NCBI RefSeq assembly: GCF_905171775.1
Contig: NC_053492.1
Span: 330,716,690-330,780,689 of the forward strand
DNA length: 64,000 nt
From: Rana temporaria
Taxonomy: Eukaryota; Chordata; Amphibia; Anura; Ranidae
Direction of reading: 5' to 3'
This document shows positions 10,575 to 21,331 of this stretch, one piece after another. The translations under genes were made by a program, and so were the position numbers. Below the pieces are notes generated by a model, which saw only the letters and a list, made by a program, of their open reading frames with translations, did no database searches and was not told where the DNA came from. The first letter of the stretch is position 1. Every line of letters starts with the position of its first letter.

Positions 10575-12589
10575 GAAGGCACCACCTAGGATCTAGGAAC
10601 CGGATACCCCTCAGTCTCGCTGGGAGACTATAAAAATATCCTGTGCCCATACTGACCGCTGTAGTGGTCAATAGCTTCGGTAAGCAGACAACAACACTTC
10701 ATCACTTGGGTGTTTTTTGGTGGATAGATCGTTTGGATTATTTTGGATGTCACATCTTGAATATTGTATTGGCGATTCACATTGGATTTTTGCACTCTTT
10801 AGATTTTTTAATTATTCACCACCATATGTGTACGGACCATATTCGTTTACACGTTTTTTTTATTCATTATGAACTTTTGTTTTCCTGAAATATTGGAAAC
10901 TTTGCATAATCATATGTAATCTTTTTATTGTTTGTGTTTTTTATATACATACCTATGTTCATAGCGTAGGTATCACTATCAATCCCCATTAGTTTTTGCG
11001 CTGTACCTACTCTTTTTTTCACTCTGCCACGCCATACCCCATGACTCCTGGGGTGTCTGGTGAGCTTTGCTCCGAGGTCCACATACGACTGGGCTGTGGT
11101 GTTGTCTCACTCAGTGGACCGGGCCGACAGCTACCTCCATTGTGGTTGTAGTTCTGTCAGGAATGCGTCAGTGAGTCTTCGTTTGGACGGGTAAGTACAG
11201 TCCCTCCCGCTTCGGTGAGTTGGTACGACTGGGCATTCCTGGGGTTCGGGGGTCCTCTTCTCCTCCTTTCCCTCTGCTGCATTACTAAAGCACGCTGTTT
11301 GGGGGGGTGGGGGGGCCTTCTGAGGGGACTGTGTTATTTAGCATTTTTTATTTGTATTGGGTACTTTCCTGTGAGGGTTTTCACTGTAAAAGCCCTACGA
11401 GGCTGTCTCTGTTTAAATGCAGCGTTTTGCTGCCATTTAGGTGGCGCTGGTGCCATTTTTGGGATGTTTTCAATGTAATTGAAAACTCCCATTGGTGGCC
11501 ATTTTGTCATAGCCGCACCATGTGCAGCTTACTTTGCTATTGCCCATTTTCCTGTGGCCACATTCTGAACGCTCGGCGGCCATTTTTGTGCAGTCCTGAC
11601 CTAGTGCTGTTTCCTACGGTGCACACAGGTCCCTGCACACGCCGCACAGTTCCTTCACGGTTCTTTTCCTCTCCACACGCCGTGTGTTGAGAGCGCTGGG
11701 CAGTCTCCTCCTGAGGCGAGTCCCCTGGGTACCCCTGGACAGCGCAGCAAGTGGGTAGGATTCCCTGAATAGGGCCCTAGGAGCGTCAGGTTTTTTGTAA
11801 TGCCAGGTGTGCATACATTTACATCTATTACATACACGCTATGTAAATGTATTTAATATTTGGAGTCAGTATCTGGTCCTTACCCCCCAACATGCTGGTG
11901 GTAGCAGCAGGTGTTGGCACCTGGGATTCCCACAGAGACTTGATTGTTGGAACTGGACACTTTTGTGCCAGGGTGGGGGCGGATGGGCGGGGGTTAAGAG
12001 TGCCCCCTCCCCCCGTTATCCCCTGGGGAATGCTCTGTTATGGAGCCACGGACCAGGTACCTGGGTCGGTGCAGGATAAGGCATTTATGGGTGCACTTCT
12101 CACTGCTGCAAGGGACTCTCTTAAGCTGGATAGTGCAGCTGGGTTTCCGCCGAGGGCTCGGTCTTTTTTGGATCACACAAATCAGACCGCTCTGTGAAGG
12201 TTTTTTTCCTTCTGTCCCCTTCTTTGATCATTTCTAAGATGCAGAATGAGAAAGCGGCTGAGGGCTTTTGTAGTCCCTCACCGCCGGGTGGTTCAGTGCC
12301 TCTTTGAGGAGAGCACTTTCAAGAGGTGGGCTTCTTCTCCGGTGGTGGACCCTCCGGGTGTCAGGTTTATGTGAGCACTCTCCCTATTGCGGGAATCCCC
12401 ACTTGTATGGATCTGTTAGAAGATCCGAAGCACTGGCCCCTTCCATGTTTACCCTGCTGGCGTCTGACTTGTGGCCTATTGTGGCCACTACTCTGGGGTC
12501 TCGGTCACTCACGGAGTGAGCATTTTGCACCAGACAGTGGAGGAGCACCGACTCTCTCCCAAAGTTATTAGGCTAGCGGACCTGTGGTG

Positions 12590-12770
12590 TACAGTGGTGT
12601 AGTGGTTAACTCCATTACTTGGCAGCAAGAGAGTCATTGATTAGATTCCGGACACTGACACCAATCTGCCTGGAGCTTGCATTGTTGCTCCCTGTGTCTG
12701 TGTGGGTTTCCTCCGGGTATTCTGGTTTCCTCCCACCCTCCAAAGACATGTGTGCATACACCTACATAAT
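12590..12770 (+). mobile_element. tRNA-derived SINE fragment
   Basis: A degenerate A box (TGGTGTAGTGGTTAAC) and B box (TTGATTAGATTCC) are followed by a body with GTGGGTTTCCTCCGGGTA and CCTCCCACCCTCCAAAGACATG, a widespread vertebrate SINE-like body. It lies inside DIRS-3. A short palindromic TACATACAC...GTGTATGTA stretch follows to about 12800. Confidence 0.55.
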
Positions 12771-13259
12771 ATACATACACACTATGTGTATGTATTATTA
12801 AAGGGCATCCCTTCCAGGCCGACAAAGGCTCAGCTGGGGGACTAATCCGTCCCTGGGTGCGTAAGCCGATAAGGCCGGCACACAAACCCCGCCAATGCAT
12901 GTAGCCTTCCCTCCCTGCCCTAGGTGGGGGGGGGGGCGGCTTGCAGGTTCGCAATTTAGGGAACCTCCCTGCTCTCTGACCGCTGGGTCTGCGAGGTGGT
13001 CTCTTCGGAGTACTAGATAGGGTTTACTCCTATCCACAGAACAGAGTTCCGTTCTCGTGTCTGCCTCGCTTGGCTCGTCGGTCTGCCTCTCCCAGCTCGT
13101 TGGTCTGCCTTGGGCAGTGTGGGACTTGCTAAGCTGCGGGGTAATTTTACCTTTCCTGCAGGACGGGAGGTTTGGGGTTTTCATTGGGCCTCCGGCCCTG
13201 AATAAATTTGAACATTGGGTAGTTCCGCAGGGACGCATACATGCATGTTCGGTTTTGCA

Positions 13260-14330
13260 CATGTCACAGAATTTTCTGTGCTTCGATGGGGGAGGGCTTC
13301 TGTCAGTCTATGGCCCTCCCTTTTGATCTGGCGTCAGCACCAAGGGTTTTCACCTAGGAGCTCGCACTTATCCTAACTTTGTTGGGACAGCGAGGCTTTG
13401 CCTCGTGGGCTACTTGGACGATCTTCTTCTGAGAGCAGCTTCTGTCTCGGACCTAGTGGATGTATTTTATAGCCATTCAGACCCTCCGAAGATTCAGGTG
13501 GGTGCTAAACATTTGGAGCCGGTCCTGGTTCCGACTCTACGGTGGAATATCTAGGGTTGATCCGGACTCCTCGTGGTGAAGGTCCTTCTTCCCTTGGAGA
13601 AATTGCAGACTCTTCAGTCTGTGGTAAAGGTATTGCCATCACACCATCGGTCTTCTCCAGGTACATGCAGGTCTGGGGCCTGTGGGTAGCCTCCTTTGAT
13701 CTGGATTCAGCCGAACAACGACCGTGGCTTCGGTCTACCATCAGGTATACCGACAGGCGGACTACTGGAGTCGCCAGATGCTGGACCAGGGCGACTGGTA
13801 TTTGTGCTTGGGGGTGTTTCAGCTCCCTTGCAGGAGGTGAGTCTCGCAGGGCAGAGGAGATTATAGCTCAGCGGTAGACTGCCTTCCCTGCATGCATTTG
13901 ACTCGGAAGGTCTGCGTCGTCGCATGGCCAGGGCTCACCGTGGGCTTCTCCACTCATGGATCTCCTGGCCGCTCATCTCCACCTCAAGGGTGTTGAAGTT
14001 AGTGGCCAGGTCTAGTGCTCTGGTACAGACGCGTCAGTCGTGCTGGTGGCCCGGTGGGGTCTGTATCGGCGGCTTTATGCCGTTCTTCCATTGTTGTTAC
14101 TCCCTCGGCTGCTCCATAGTGTGGAGGCTGAGGGGATCCCGATGGTTCTAATCGCTCCAGATTGGCCTCAGCGTCCTTGGTACGCTGATTTCGGGTGCCT
14201 CGTAGCGGAGGTACCCTGGCGGTCGCCAGGGCGGGAGGTCCTTCTGTCTCGAGGTCCCATACTTCCTCCTGTTGTACAGTCACTGACTTGCTCAACATGG
14301 CTATTTGGTAGCCAGACTTTAAGAGACCGG
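13260..14330 (+). pseudogene. DIRS-3 RT to methyltransferase-like remnant
   Basis: Scattered frames match the pol gene of DIRS elements. An ALPFDLASAPRVFT-like segment lies near 13320-13360, and GYLDDLLL (RT catalytic motif C) near 13408-13431. Toward the end, 14040-14330 encodes a segment with LLPRLLHSVEAEGIPMVLI and APDWPQRPWY, matching the region after RNase H that has been called methyltransferase-like in DIRS elements. RNase H is not clearly readable. Multiple stops and frameshifts; dead. Confidence 0.75.
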
Positions 14331-15275
14331 GGTCTGTCCGACTCGGTCATCTCAACCATGCTGAGGGCACGGTAGTCTTCCGGAGGATCTACCGTCGCAC
14401 CTGACAGGCCTACATCTCTTAGTGCGAAGAGATGAAGTGACGTCCATGGATGTACTGCAGGGTCCTGCTGTTTTTACAGCTTGGCGTGGAGCTCAAATCG
14501 CTTAAAGCACTGTTTTTGGGGGCAGATTTCAGCCTTGGCTGTGTTCCTTCAGTGGCCTTTTTGCGCCACGTTCCCTGGTGGGTACCTCTTTGTGCAGGGG
14601 GTTTGTCATATACTTTCCCCTCTTGGCCCATCTCTTCCCCCATGAGTTTTGACTCGGTTCTTCAGGAACATCAGAGATTTTCTCTTGACACTATCTCAGA
14701 AGGTGGCCCCTTTAGTGGCCTTTACCTCTGTTAGAGGGGTCTCTGAGTTGGCGGGCTTGCAATAAAGATTAGGTGGTGGTGCGCCAGCAACCTTCATTTC
14801 TTTCGAAGGTGGTTTCGGACTTTCGCCTGAATAAGGGCATTGTTCCATCCTTATGTCCTCTACCGGCGCATCATACGGAGGTTGCGTTTCATACTTTAGT
14901 CGTGGTACACGCGTTGCGGGTGTACCTGCTTGCTACGGCTCCGTTTTGGAGATCTGACCCTTTTTTGTGTCAGTGTCTGGTCCACAAAAGGGCCTGGCGG
15001 TCTCGTCAACCACCCTTTTTCGGTGGATCAGGCAGACCGTCATACAGGCCTATGCTCTTAGGGGGCGGGCCCCCCTTTTCCGGTTGCGGCATTTTCGACC
15101 AGGGCAATTGGTGCTTTCTGTGTTTTTTTTTTTTTTTTTTTTTACATCATGCGTCGGTCTCACAGGTGTGCGAGGCGGCGACTTGCTCGTACGTTCGCAC
15201 TTTTTCCAATATTTACATGGTTGCTGTGAGTGCATCTTCTGATGCTTCTTTCGGCCGCTAGTTTTTGCAGACGGC
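14331..15275 (+). pseudogene. DIRS-3 tyrosine recombinase remnant
   Basis: It follows the methyltransferase-like remnant and aligns by eye with the intact recombinase of DIRS-2. Shared points are the RGLSDSVISTML start, VVRQQPSFLSKVVSDFRLN in mid-protein, and VSQVCEAATCSYVRTFSNIY near the end, where the final Tyr is the expected nucleophile. The HxxR block is destroyed, partly by a T-run at 15122-15143. Not functional. Confidence 0.8.
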
Positions 15276-15340
15276 TGTTTAAAGTTGCACCTCCTCCGTT
15301 GAGGAGCTCTGTTTGTTTTGGGGTGAAGTTAAAATAGTTT

Positions 15341-16050
15341 TGTAACGGTCACCACCGTTTACGACCTTCCATCCCAGTCACGACAGCTTATCGACACTCC
15401 AACCGACAGGACCCGATCCCATTTAATTTGCCCAGAATCAAGACGAGACGCGTAGCTCTGTACTTGTTCCAAATGTAATGACAACTTTAATGGTTTCTTC
15501 TCAGCTTTTTATACAGTACAAGCATGTGACAGTATTCAAAGGGACAATGAGACCCCCCCTAATCCCACACTAAGGCTAATTACTTAAACATTCCTTAATT
15601 AATAACCACAAAACACCTTCACCCACTCTGTCTCCGCAAGTACATTCCACACACAAACAGTATACATAATGAGAGGGTCTAGGAGCCAGCCTGACTCTTA
15701 GTTTCAATGCACAGAAGCAGTCTTCGTTAGCATCTCAACAGCCTCACACAATGGAAGGCCTTTCAAGAGCTAGCCTCATTTACAACTCACTAGGCTATCC
15801 AGAGAGATGAGTCACTATTGACTGGTTGGGGTCAACATCCTGCAGTCAACATCCTGCAGTATCTCAAAAGCCTGCAATACGAACTATCAGTGATGTCAAA
15901 TCTCATGTAATACATGAATTATGATTCACTTGCCACTCCATGCCCAAAGGGCACAGAGTGGACTCAGACCCAAGAGTTATCAGTGACGCTGACACAGGAG
16001 TATCCCCCATCCTCACAAAGTCTCTGGATGTCCCGGGTCATTCCGTTACA
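15341..16050 (-). mobile_element. Solo LTR (family 1), intact ends
   Basis: This 710-bp sequence begins TGTAACGG and ends CCGTTACA, flanked by AGTTT at 15336-15340 and 16051-16055. On the minus strand TATAAAAAGCTGAGAAG lies in a promoter-like position, suggesting minus orientation. It matches the family of 5427-7754. It inserted into the 3' region of DIRS-3. Confidence 0.8.
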
Positions 16051-16099
16051 AGTTTTTACTGATATTTCCCACCCCTCATTTTTGACACTGCTTGGGGAC

Positions 16100-16432
16100 G
16101 TCCCACTTGTCAAGATTTAAGGAGCTGTGTCCGTCTATGAATCCATGGACGGACACAGCACCCACCCCTCCTTTTTTAGGTTTGTACTGCTTGTTACGAA
16201 CTGAGACTGCATGCTGCAGTGAGGAGGGCTATGTCTGAAGGGACCACCCCCTGGGCGGGGCTGTTCAACTCTGTTAATGTAACATGTATTTAATTATCTA
16301 ACATGTTTCTGCGTAGTCCTCTCCTGTAAACGGGGAACATAACCACACTTGTCAAGATTTAAGGAGCTGTGTCCATCCATGGACTCGGAGAAAAGGATTT
16401 TACGGCGAGTACAAAAAATTAAATTTTTTTTG
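16100..16432 (+). repeat. DIRS-3 internal complementary region and right terminal repeat
   Basis: 16105-16160 joins two oppositely oriented copies of the terminal motif (CTGTGTCCGT and ATGGACGGACACAG), the internal complementary region of DIRS elements in shortened form. The right terminal repeat follows, ending near GGCGAGTACAAAAAATT. Confidence 0.75.
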
Positions 16433-16553
16433 AAGGAAGACGTTGTTGTATGGCCACACTTTTTTTAAGGTTACTAATCGACACAATAATCGGCCAACTA
16501 ATCTATTATGAAAATAATCGTTAGTTGCAGCCCTAAAAAAAATAACACCTTAA

Positions 16554-16877
16554 CCACTTAAGACCCGGACCAAAATGCAGCTAAAGGTATGCAAAACATG
16601 CAAAAACATTTATTTCACAAATGCAACCTAAAAAGTGAAGCTAATATGACTAATTTTTGCGATTCGGCACTGCATCGCTTTAACTGACAATTGCGCGGTC
16701 GTGCGACGTGGCTCCCAAACAAAATTGACGTCCTTTTTTTTTCCCACAAATAGAGCTTTCTTTTGGTGGTATTTGATCACCTCTGCGGTTATTTTTTGCG
16801 CTATAAACAAAAATAGAGCGACAATTTTGAAAAAAATGCAATATTTTTTACTTTTTTGCTGTAATAAATATCCACCA

Positions 16878-16916
<39 letters not shown>

Positions 16917-17563
16917 TTTTACTCAGTTTAGGCCGATACGTATAATTCTTCTACATATTTTGGGTAGGTTTGCGCAAAATTTATAGCATTTGGGGATAAT
17001 TTTATTGCATTTTTATTAATAATTTTATTTTTACTACAAATGGCGGTGATCAGCGTTTTTTTTTTTTTTTTTCCGTGACTGCGACATTATGGCGGACACT
17101 TCGGACAATTTTGACACATTTTTTGGACCATTGTCATTTTCACAGCAAAAAATGCATTTAAAATGCATTGTTTATTGTGAAAATGACAGTTTCAGTTTGG
17201 GAGTTAACCACAAGGGGGCGCTGATGAGGTTATGTGTTCCCTGAAGTGTGTTTACAACTGTAGGGGGTGTGGCTGTAGGTGTGACGTCATCGATTGTGTC
17301 CCCCTATAAAAGGGATGACACGATCGATGCAGCCACCACAGTGAAGCACGAGGAAGCCGTGTTTACACACGGCTCTCCCCGTTCTTCAGCTCCGGGGACC
17401 GATCGCGGGTCTCCAGCGGCGATCTGTCACGGAGCTTCGGACTGGGTCGCGGGAGCGCGCCGCGACCCACGGCTGGGTACTAGTACAGGACGTACCTGTA
17501 CGTACATGTGCCCAGCCGTGCCATTCTGCTGACGTATATGTGCAGGAGGCGGTCCTTAAGTGG
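16554..17563. mobile_element. piggyBac-type MITE with TTAA duplications
   Basis: It starts CCACTTAAGACCCGGACC and ends GGTCCTTAAGTGG, flanked by TTAA at 16550-16553 and 17564-17567. Near its left end, 16589-16649 matches the terminal repeat of the Tc1 element at 18034 (CATTTATTTCACAAATGCAACC), an embedded Tc1 scrap. An (AT)n run lies at about 16881-16912. No transposase. Confidence 0.8.
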
Positions 17564-17567
17564 TTAA

Positions 17568-18033
17568 ACAAATTACCTTGCTTAAATTGAAATATGATTA
17601 AAATACCTAAAATTATGAGTGTCCCATATCCATATGAAATGTGCTAAAAATAAAAAGGTGCATTCCATCAAAGGTTGTGAAGAAGTCCAGACTTGTGTAA
17701 TGAAGCAGATTGTCAGAATAGTGATCTGAGGATGATGGATTAATCCAAGAGCCACAACTAGGGGTCACCACTGTGAAAGGGTTCCACCACCACCAAGAAA
17801 TTAGGAGGCTTACCCGAACATGTGGATCCAGTTGGCATATACCTAATGGGTCTAAACGGACAGGGCTATATGAACACCTGGTAAGGGGAAATTTTTTGCA
17901 CCACTCTCCAACACTCACCTTAAGTGTTTTGGGTGGACAATCAAATTCCACAGCCTAATAACGAGCGACTATGCAGGACCATGAACAGATTTAGGCATGG
18001 AAAAATTCTTCTCTAACACTCGATTAGTGTATA
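17568..18033. other. Unclassified flank of the Tc1 element
   Basis: No gene is visible. Its continuation after the Tc1 element begins at 20516. The composition resembles the non-coding 3' regions of PLEs elsewhere in the window, but nothing specific proves this. Confidence 0.35.
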
Positions 18034-18668
18034 CAGGTGATACTCGAAAAATGTGAATAACATGCAAAAACTCATTTATTTCACAAATGCAACCTAAAAA
18101 GTGAAGCTAATATATGAGACTCATTACATGCAAAGCAAGATGGTTCAAGCTGTGATTTGTCATAATTGTGATGAATATGGCTTCCAGCTCATGAAAACCC
18201 CAAATCCACAATCTCAGAAAATTTGAATATTGTGAAAAGGCGCAATATTCTAGGCCCAAAGTGTCCCACTCTAATCAGCTAATTAAGCCATAACGCCTGC
18301 AAAGGGTTCCTGAGCCTTTACATGGTGTCTGTCTGGTTCAGTAGTAATCACAATCATGGAAAAGACTGCTGACCTGGCAGTTGTGCAGAAAACCATCATT
18401 GACACACTCCATAAGGAGGAAAAGCCTCAAACGGTAATTGCAAAAGAAGTTGGATGTTCCCAAAGTGCCGTATCAAAGCACATTAATAGAAAGTTATGTG
18501 GAAGGGAAAAGTGTGGTGGAAAAAGGTGCACAGGCAGCAGGGATGACCGCAGCCTAGAGAGAATTGTCAGGAAAAGGCCATTCAAAAGTGTTGGACTTTC
18601 ACAAGGAGTGAACTGAGGCTGGAGTCAGTGCATCAAGAGCCACCACACACAGAGGGATCCTGGACATG

Positions 18669-19543
18669 TACAAACAAGAAGGAAAATGCGCCAAACTAAG
18701 TGCAGCAAGTAGGAATTTAATTAGAATAATTTTTGTACACAGTAAAATGGTTACTCACAAAACCAGTGATAACACAGGCATGATAGGGAAAAACAGCTGG
18801 TCCGGTGTCACAGCGTGTCATCAGCAGCTACAGGGGCTTCACCACAGGCTGGTCACATGTCCTGGTCTTGTAGGAGATGGAGGTCTGAAGTATTAGGGAG
18901 CCTTAGCGGGACCACAGGGAATCCAGGAGCCGTGGATGCTGCTTCAGAGCGGCGTGCGTTCCAGCGTGGAACGCAACGTATCGCCGTACGACCGGAAGTG
19001 ACGTAGGGACTCCGGCCAGCCAATGGGATGACGCGTTTCTCAGCCTCCGCTGGTTCATCAGATCCATGGATCTGAACGCACGCCGCTCTGAAGCAGCATC
19101 CACGGCTCCTGGATTCCCTGTGATCCCCCTAAGGCTCCCTAATACTTTGGACCTCCATCTCCATCTCCTACGGTACCAGGACATGTGACCAGCCTGTGGT
19201 GAAGCCCCTGTAGCTGCTGATGACACAATGTGACACCGGACCAGCCGTTTTTCCCTATCATGCCTGTGTTATCACTGGTTTTGTGAGTAACCATTTTACT
19301 GTGTACAAAAATTATTCAAATTAAATTCCTACTTGCTGCACTTAGTTTGGCGCATTTTCCTTCTTGTTTGTATATATCCTCCAGAGTTCGCTTTTGCTTC
19401 AGGATTTTGCTGCCGCTAGGAGTTTATTGGACTTTTTATTCATTTCATTTTAATGTTATTGACATGGACCTTATGATGTGTTTATCTTTCGATTATTGAC
19501 TGTGCTCTTCTAATCATGCGCCATCTACCTATATGTATTATAT
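18669..19543 (-). mobile_element. Fold-back non-autonomous PLE with 14-bp duplications
   Basis: The insertion is bounded by GGATCCTGGACATG at 18655-18668 and 19544-19557. Left arm 18669-18955 and right arm 19075-19372 are inverted copies, about 290 bp each; the right side carries 171 bp more. Both arms encode the same chance peptide start (MSSAATGASPQAGH) on opposite strands, which shows the symmetry. The spacer contains a hammerhead-like motif. Long duplications, hammerhead motif and inverted end copies fit Penelope-like elements. Confidence 0.75.
19030..19061 (-). ncRNA. Candidate hammerhead ribozyme core
   Basis: The minus strand reads CTGATGA, then a stem-loop (AGC-GGAG-GCT core), then GAAACGCGTC. 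CTGANGA and GAAA are the two invariant core strands of hammerhead ribozymes. ACGCGT is palindromic, so stem III would be two base pairs in a monomer but longer in a dimer, as described for PLE and newt satellite hammerheads. Activity is not shown. Confidence 0.65.
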
Positions 19544-20515
19544 GGATCCTGGACATGGACTTCAAATGTCGTATTCCTTTTGTCAAGCCCCTGAACAACA
19601 AGCCACTTTAGAAGTGTCTTATCTGGGCTAAAGAAAAACAGACCTGGTCTGTTGCTCAGTAGTCCTCTTTTCTGATAAGACCACATTTTGCATCTCATTT
19701 GGAAACCATGGACCCAGAGTATGGAGGAAGAATGGAAAGACACACACTGCAAGATGCTTGAAGTCCAGTGTGAAGTTTCCACAGTCTGTGTTGATTTGGG
19801 GAGCCATGTCGGCTGCTGGTGTTGGTCCACTGTGCTTCATTAAGTCCAGGGTCAATGCTGCGGTCTACCAGGAGATTTTGGAGCACCTCAGGCTTCCTTA
19901 CGCAGACGAGCTCTATGGGAATGCTGACTTAATTTTTCAGCAGGACTTGGCACCTGCCCACACTGCCAAAAGCATCAAAACCTGGTTCAATGACTGTGGA
20001 ATTACTGTGTTTGATTGGCCAGCAAACTTGCCTGACCTGAACCCCATAGAGAATCTATCGGGCATTACCAAGAGAAAGATGATACATGAGACCGAACAAT
20101 GCAGAAGAGCTGAAGGCCGCTTTTGAAGCATCCTGGTCTTCCATAACAACTCAGCCATGCCACAGGCTGATGGCTTCCATGCCACACCGCATTGAGGCAG
20201 TAATTGATGCAAAAGGGGCCCAAACCAAGTACCATGCTTCTACTTTTCAGAGGTCCAATATTCTATGTACAATCCTTGTTTTATTGATTACATGTAATAT
20301 ATTCTAATTTTCTGAGATTGTGGATTTGGGGTTTTCATGAGCTGTAAGCCATAATCATCACAATTATGACAAATCACGGCTTGACAAATCACGGCTTGAA
20401 CTATCTTGCTTTGCATGTAATGAGTCTATCTTGTATTGGTTTCACCTTTTTAAGTAGCATTAGTGAAATAAATGAACTTTTGCACAATATTCGAATTCTT
20501 CGTGTATCACCTGTA

Positions 20516-21331
20516 TATCCAGAAAAGAGATAAAATGCCTCCACATAGTGTAAAATCCATAAGGTAGTGGAATTTATTAAAAAGTACCAAAAACTCACAT
20601 TGCAGCAGACATAAGTGCTTTTCAAATTGTCTTTCTGTAAACGGCATACAGGACGCAATGGCAGGGACAGGACTCGCCCTGAGGCATTTCACCTAAATAG
20701 ACGGCATCTGGGGTATGAGGCAGTCGTAGTCATTGCGTTTAAATAGAAAATGTGACTCCAGAGTAGGCAACCAACCTGTGACTCATGTATGCATATACAA
20801 ATTCACTTTCTGGATGACAACCAAGATGGCATGGGTGCAAGTCGAGCCTCGTTCCAATACCGAGGCCAGCACTTGCATTGGCAGCTTCACAAGCCTCAAT
20901 TTGAAAATTGCGAGGGGAGGTGTTTCAAGTCTCTCTATAGACTCCGAAGCACAGCATCGCCCTTCACTGAAACCATAGTTAAGCTGAGATGACTTGTACA
21001 ATAGAAAAGACTTGTATGGCATAAAGACCCAATAGGTCCACAAAATTGTCAGATAATTGTGTGCTTGATATTTTTTGGTCAGTTTGATTGTCTAGAGCGA
21101 GTCACATAATTAACATATAATATGTATAGTTTATTTTAACTAATAAATTGATAAGTATAAAATTGTAAAAGCTATATTAAACTGTGAAAGAATACCCAGG
21201 AATGTAATTGGCGGTCATGGGGTTTTAAATTCAATGTGATATAACCAAACGTACGTAGAACTCGTACACAATAAGATCCAATTAAATACACCCATAAAGA
21301 AGTACGATGCCCAGGGGCCACAATCTACTCC
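20516..21331. other. Unclassified flank between Tc1 element and DIRS-1
   Basis: No gene is seen. 20565-20610 (TTATTAAAAAGTACCAAAAACTCACATT) resembles a block in the PLE at 60994-61027, so part may be an old PLE end. AT-rich DNA follows from about 21060. Confidence 0.35.

Larger units (their letters stand above)
9249..11022 (-). mobile_element. Fold-back PLE-like insertion with 14-bp duplications
   Basis: The insertion is bounded by TCTGCCACGCCATA at 9235-9248 and 11023-11036. Its ends are long inverted arms, about 9358-9535 and 10845-11022, sharing GTAGGTACAGCGCAAAAAC and TACGCTATGAACATAGG. The left end carries about 110 bp beyond the arm. This mirrors the insertion at 18669-19543. A L1 ORF2 piece and a small fold-back element lie between the arms. 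PLE origin is inferred from the shared architecture and the long duplication; there is no PLE coding sequence. Confidence 0.6.
8840..16432 (+). mobile_element. DIRS-3: decayed DIRS retrotransposon
   Basis: The left terminal repeat (about 8851-9000: ATGGACGGACAC, GACAAGGG, AACATGTTGGATAATTAAATACATG) is an inverted copy of the right one (about 16208-16400). Between them are remnants in DIRS order: gag-like region, RT, methyltransferase-like region and tyrosine recombinase. DIRS elements integrate through a tyrosine recombinase and make no target duplication, consistent with the bare junctions. Later insertions sit at 9249-11022, 12590-12770 and 15341-16050. Confidence 0.85.
8425..16535. mobile_element. 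hAT MITE split by DIRS-3
   Basis: The left end TAGGGCTGAAACTAATCGAT (from 8425) and right end ATCGTTAGTTGCAGCCCTA (to 16535) are inverted complements of a well-known vertebrate hAT terminus. The flanks AAAATAAT and AAAAAAAT resemble an 8-bp duplication, though both are A-rich. The left piece (to about 8840) is AT-rich and non-coding; the right piece is only about 100 bp. DIRS-3 lies between. Confidence 0.75.
18356..20260 (+). pseudogene. Tc1-type transposase, interrupted and frameshifted
   Basis: It starts MEKTADLAVVQKTIID and shows a helix-turn-helix (TVIAKEVGCSQSAVSKHI, about residues 27-45). The gene is interrupted at 18669 and continues after 19557 with shifted frames. The catalytic core at 19758-20126 holds VLIWGAMSAAGVG, FQQDLAPAHTAKS with the second Asp, and NLPDLNPIENL with the acidic third residue. 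The first Asp region is degraded near 19670. A shift near 20090 moves the C-terminus to another frame. Length would otherwise fit a Tc1 transposase. Confidence 0.88.
18034..20513 (+). mobile_element. Tc1/mariner transposon, split by a fold-back element
   Basis: The ends CAGGTGATACTCGAAAAA and TTCTTCGTGTATCACCTG are flanked by TA at 18032-18033 and 20514-20515. Inverted terminal repeats of about 210 bp share CAAAGCAAGAT, TGACAAATCA and CTCAGAAAATT. The transposase lies on the plus strand. An 875-bp insertion at 18669-19543 divides it; without that and one duplication the element is about 1.6 kb, normal for Tc1. Confidence 0.9.

Noticed and set aside
12590..12670. tRNA gene
   Set aside because: A- and B-box-like motifs are degenerate, no cloverleaf is evident, and a SINE-type body follows.
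18815..19226. Two related short proteins on opposite strands
   Set aside because: They read the two arms of one inverted repeat, not genes.
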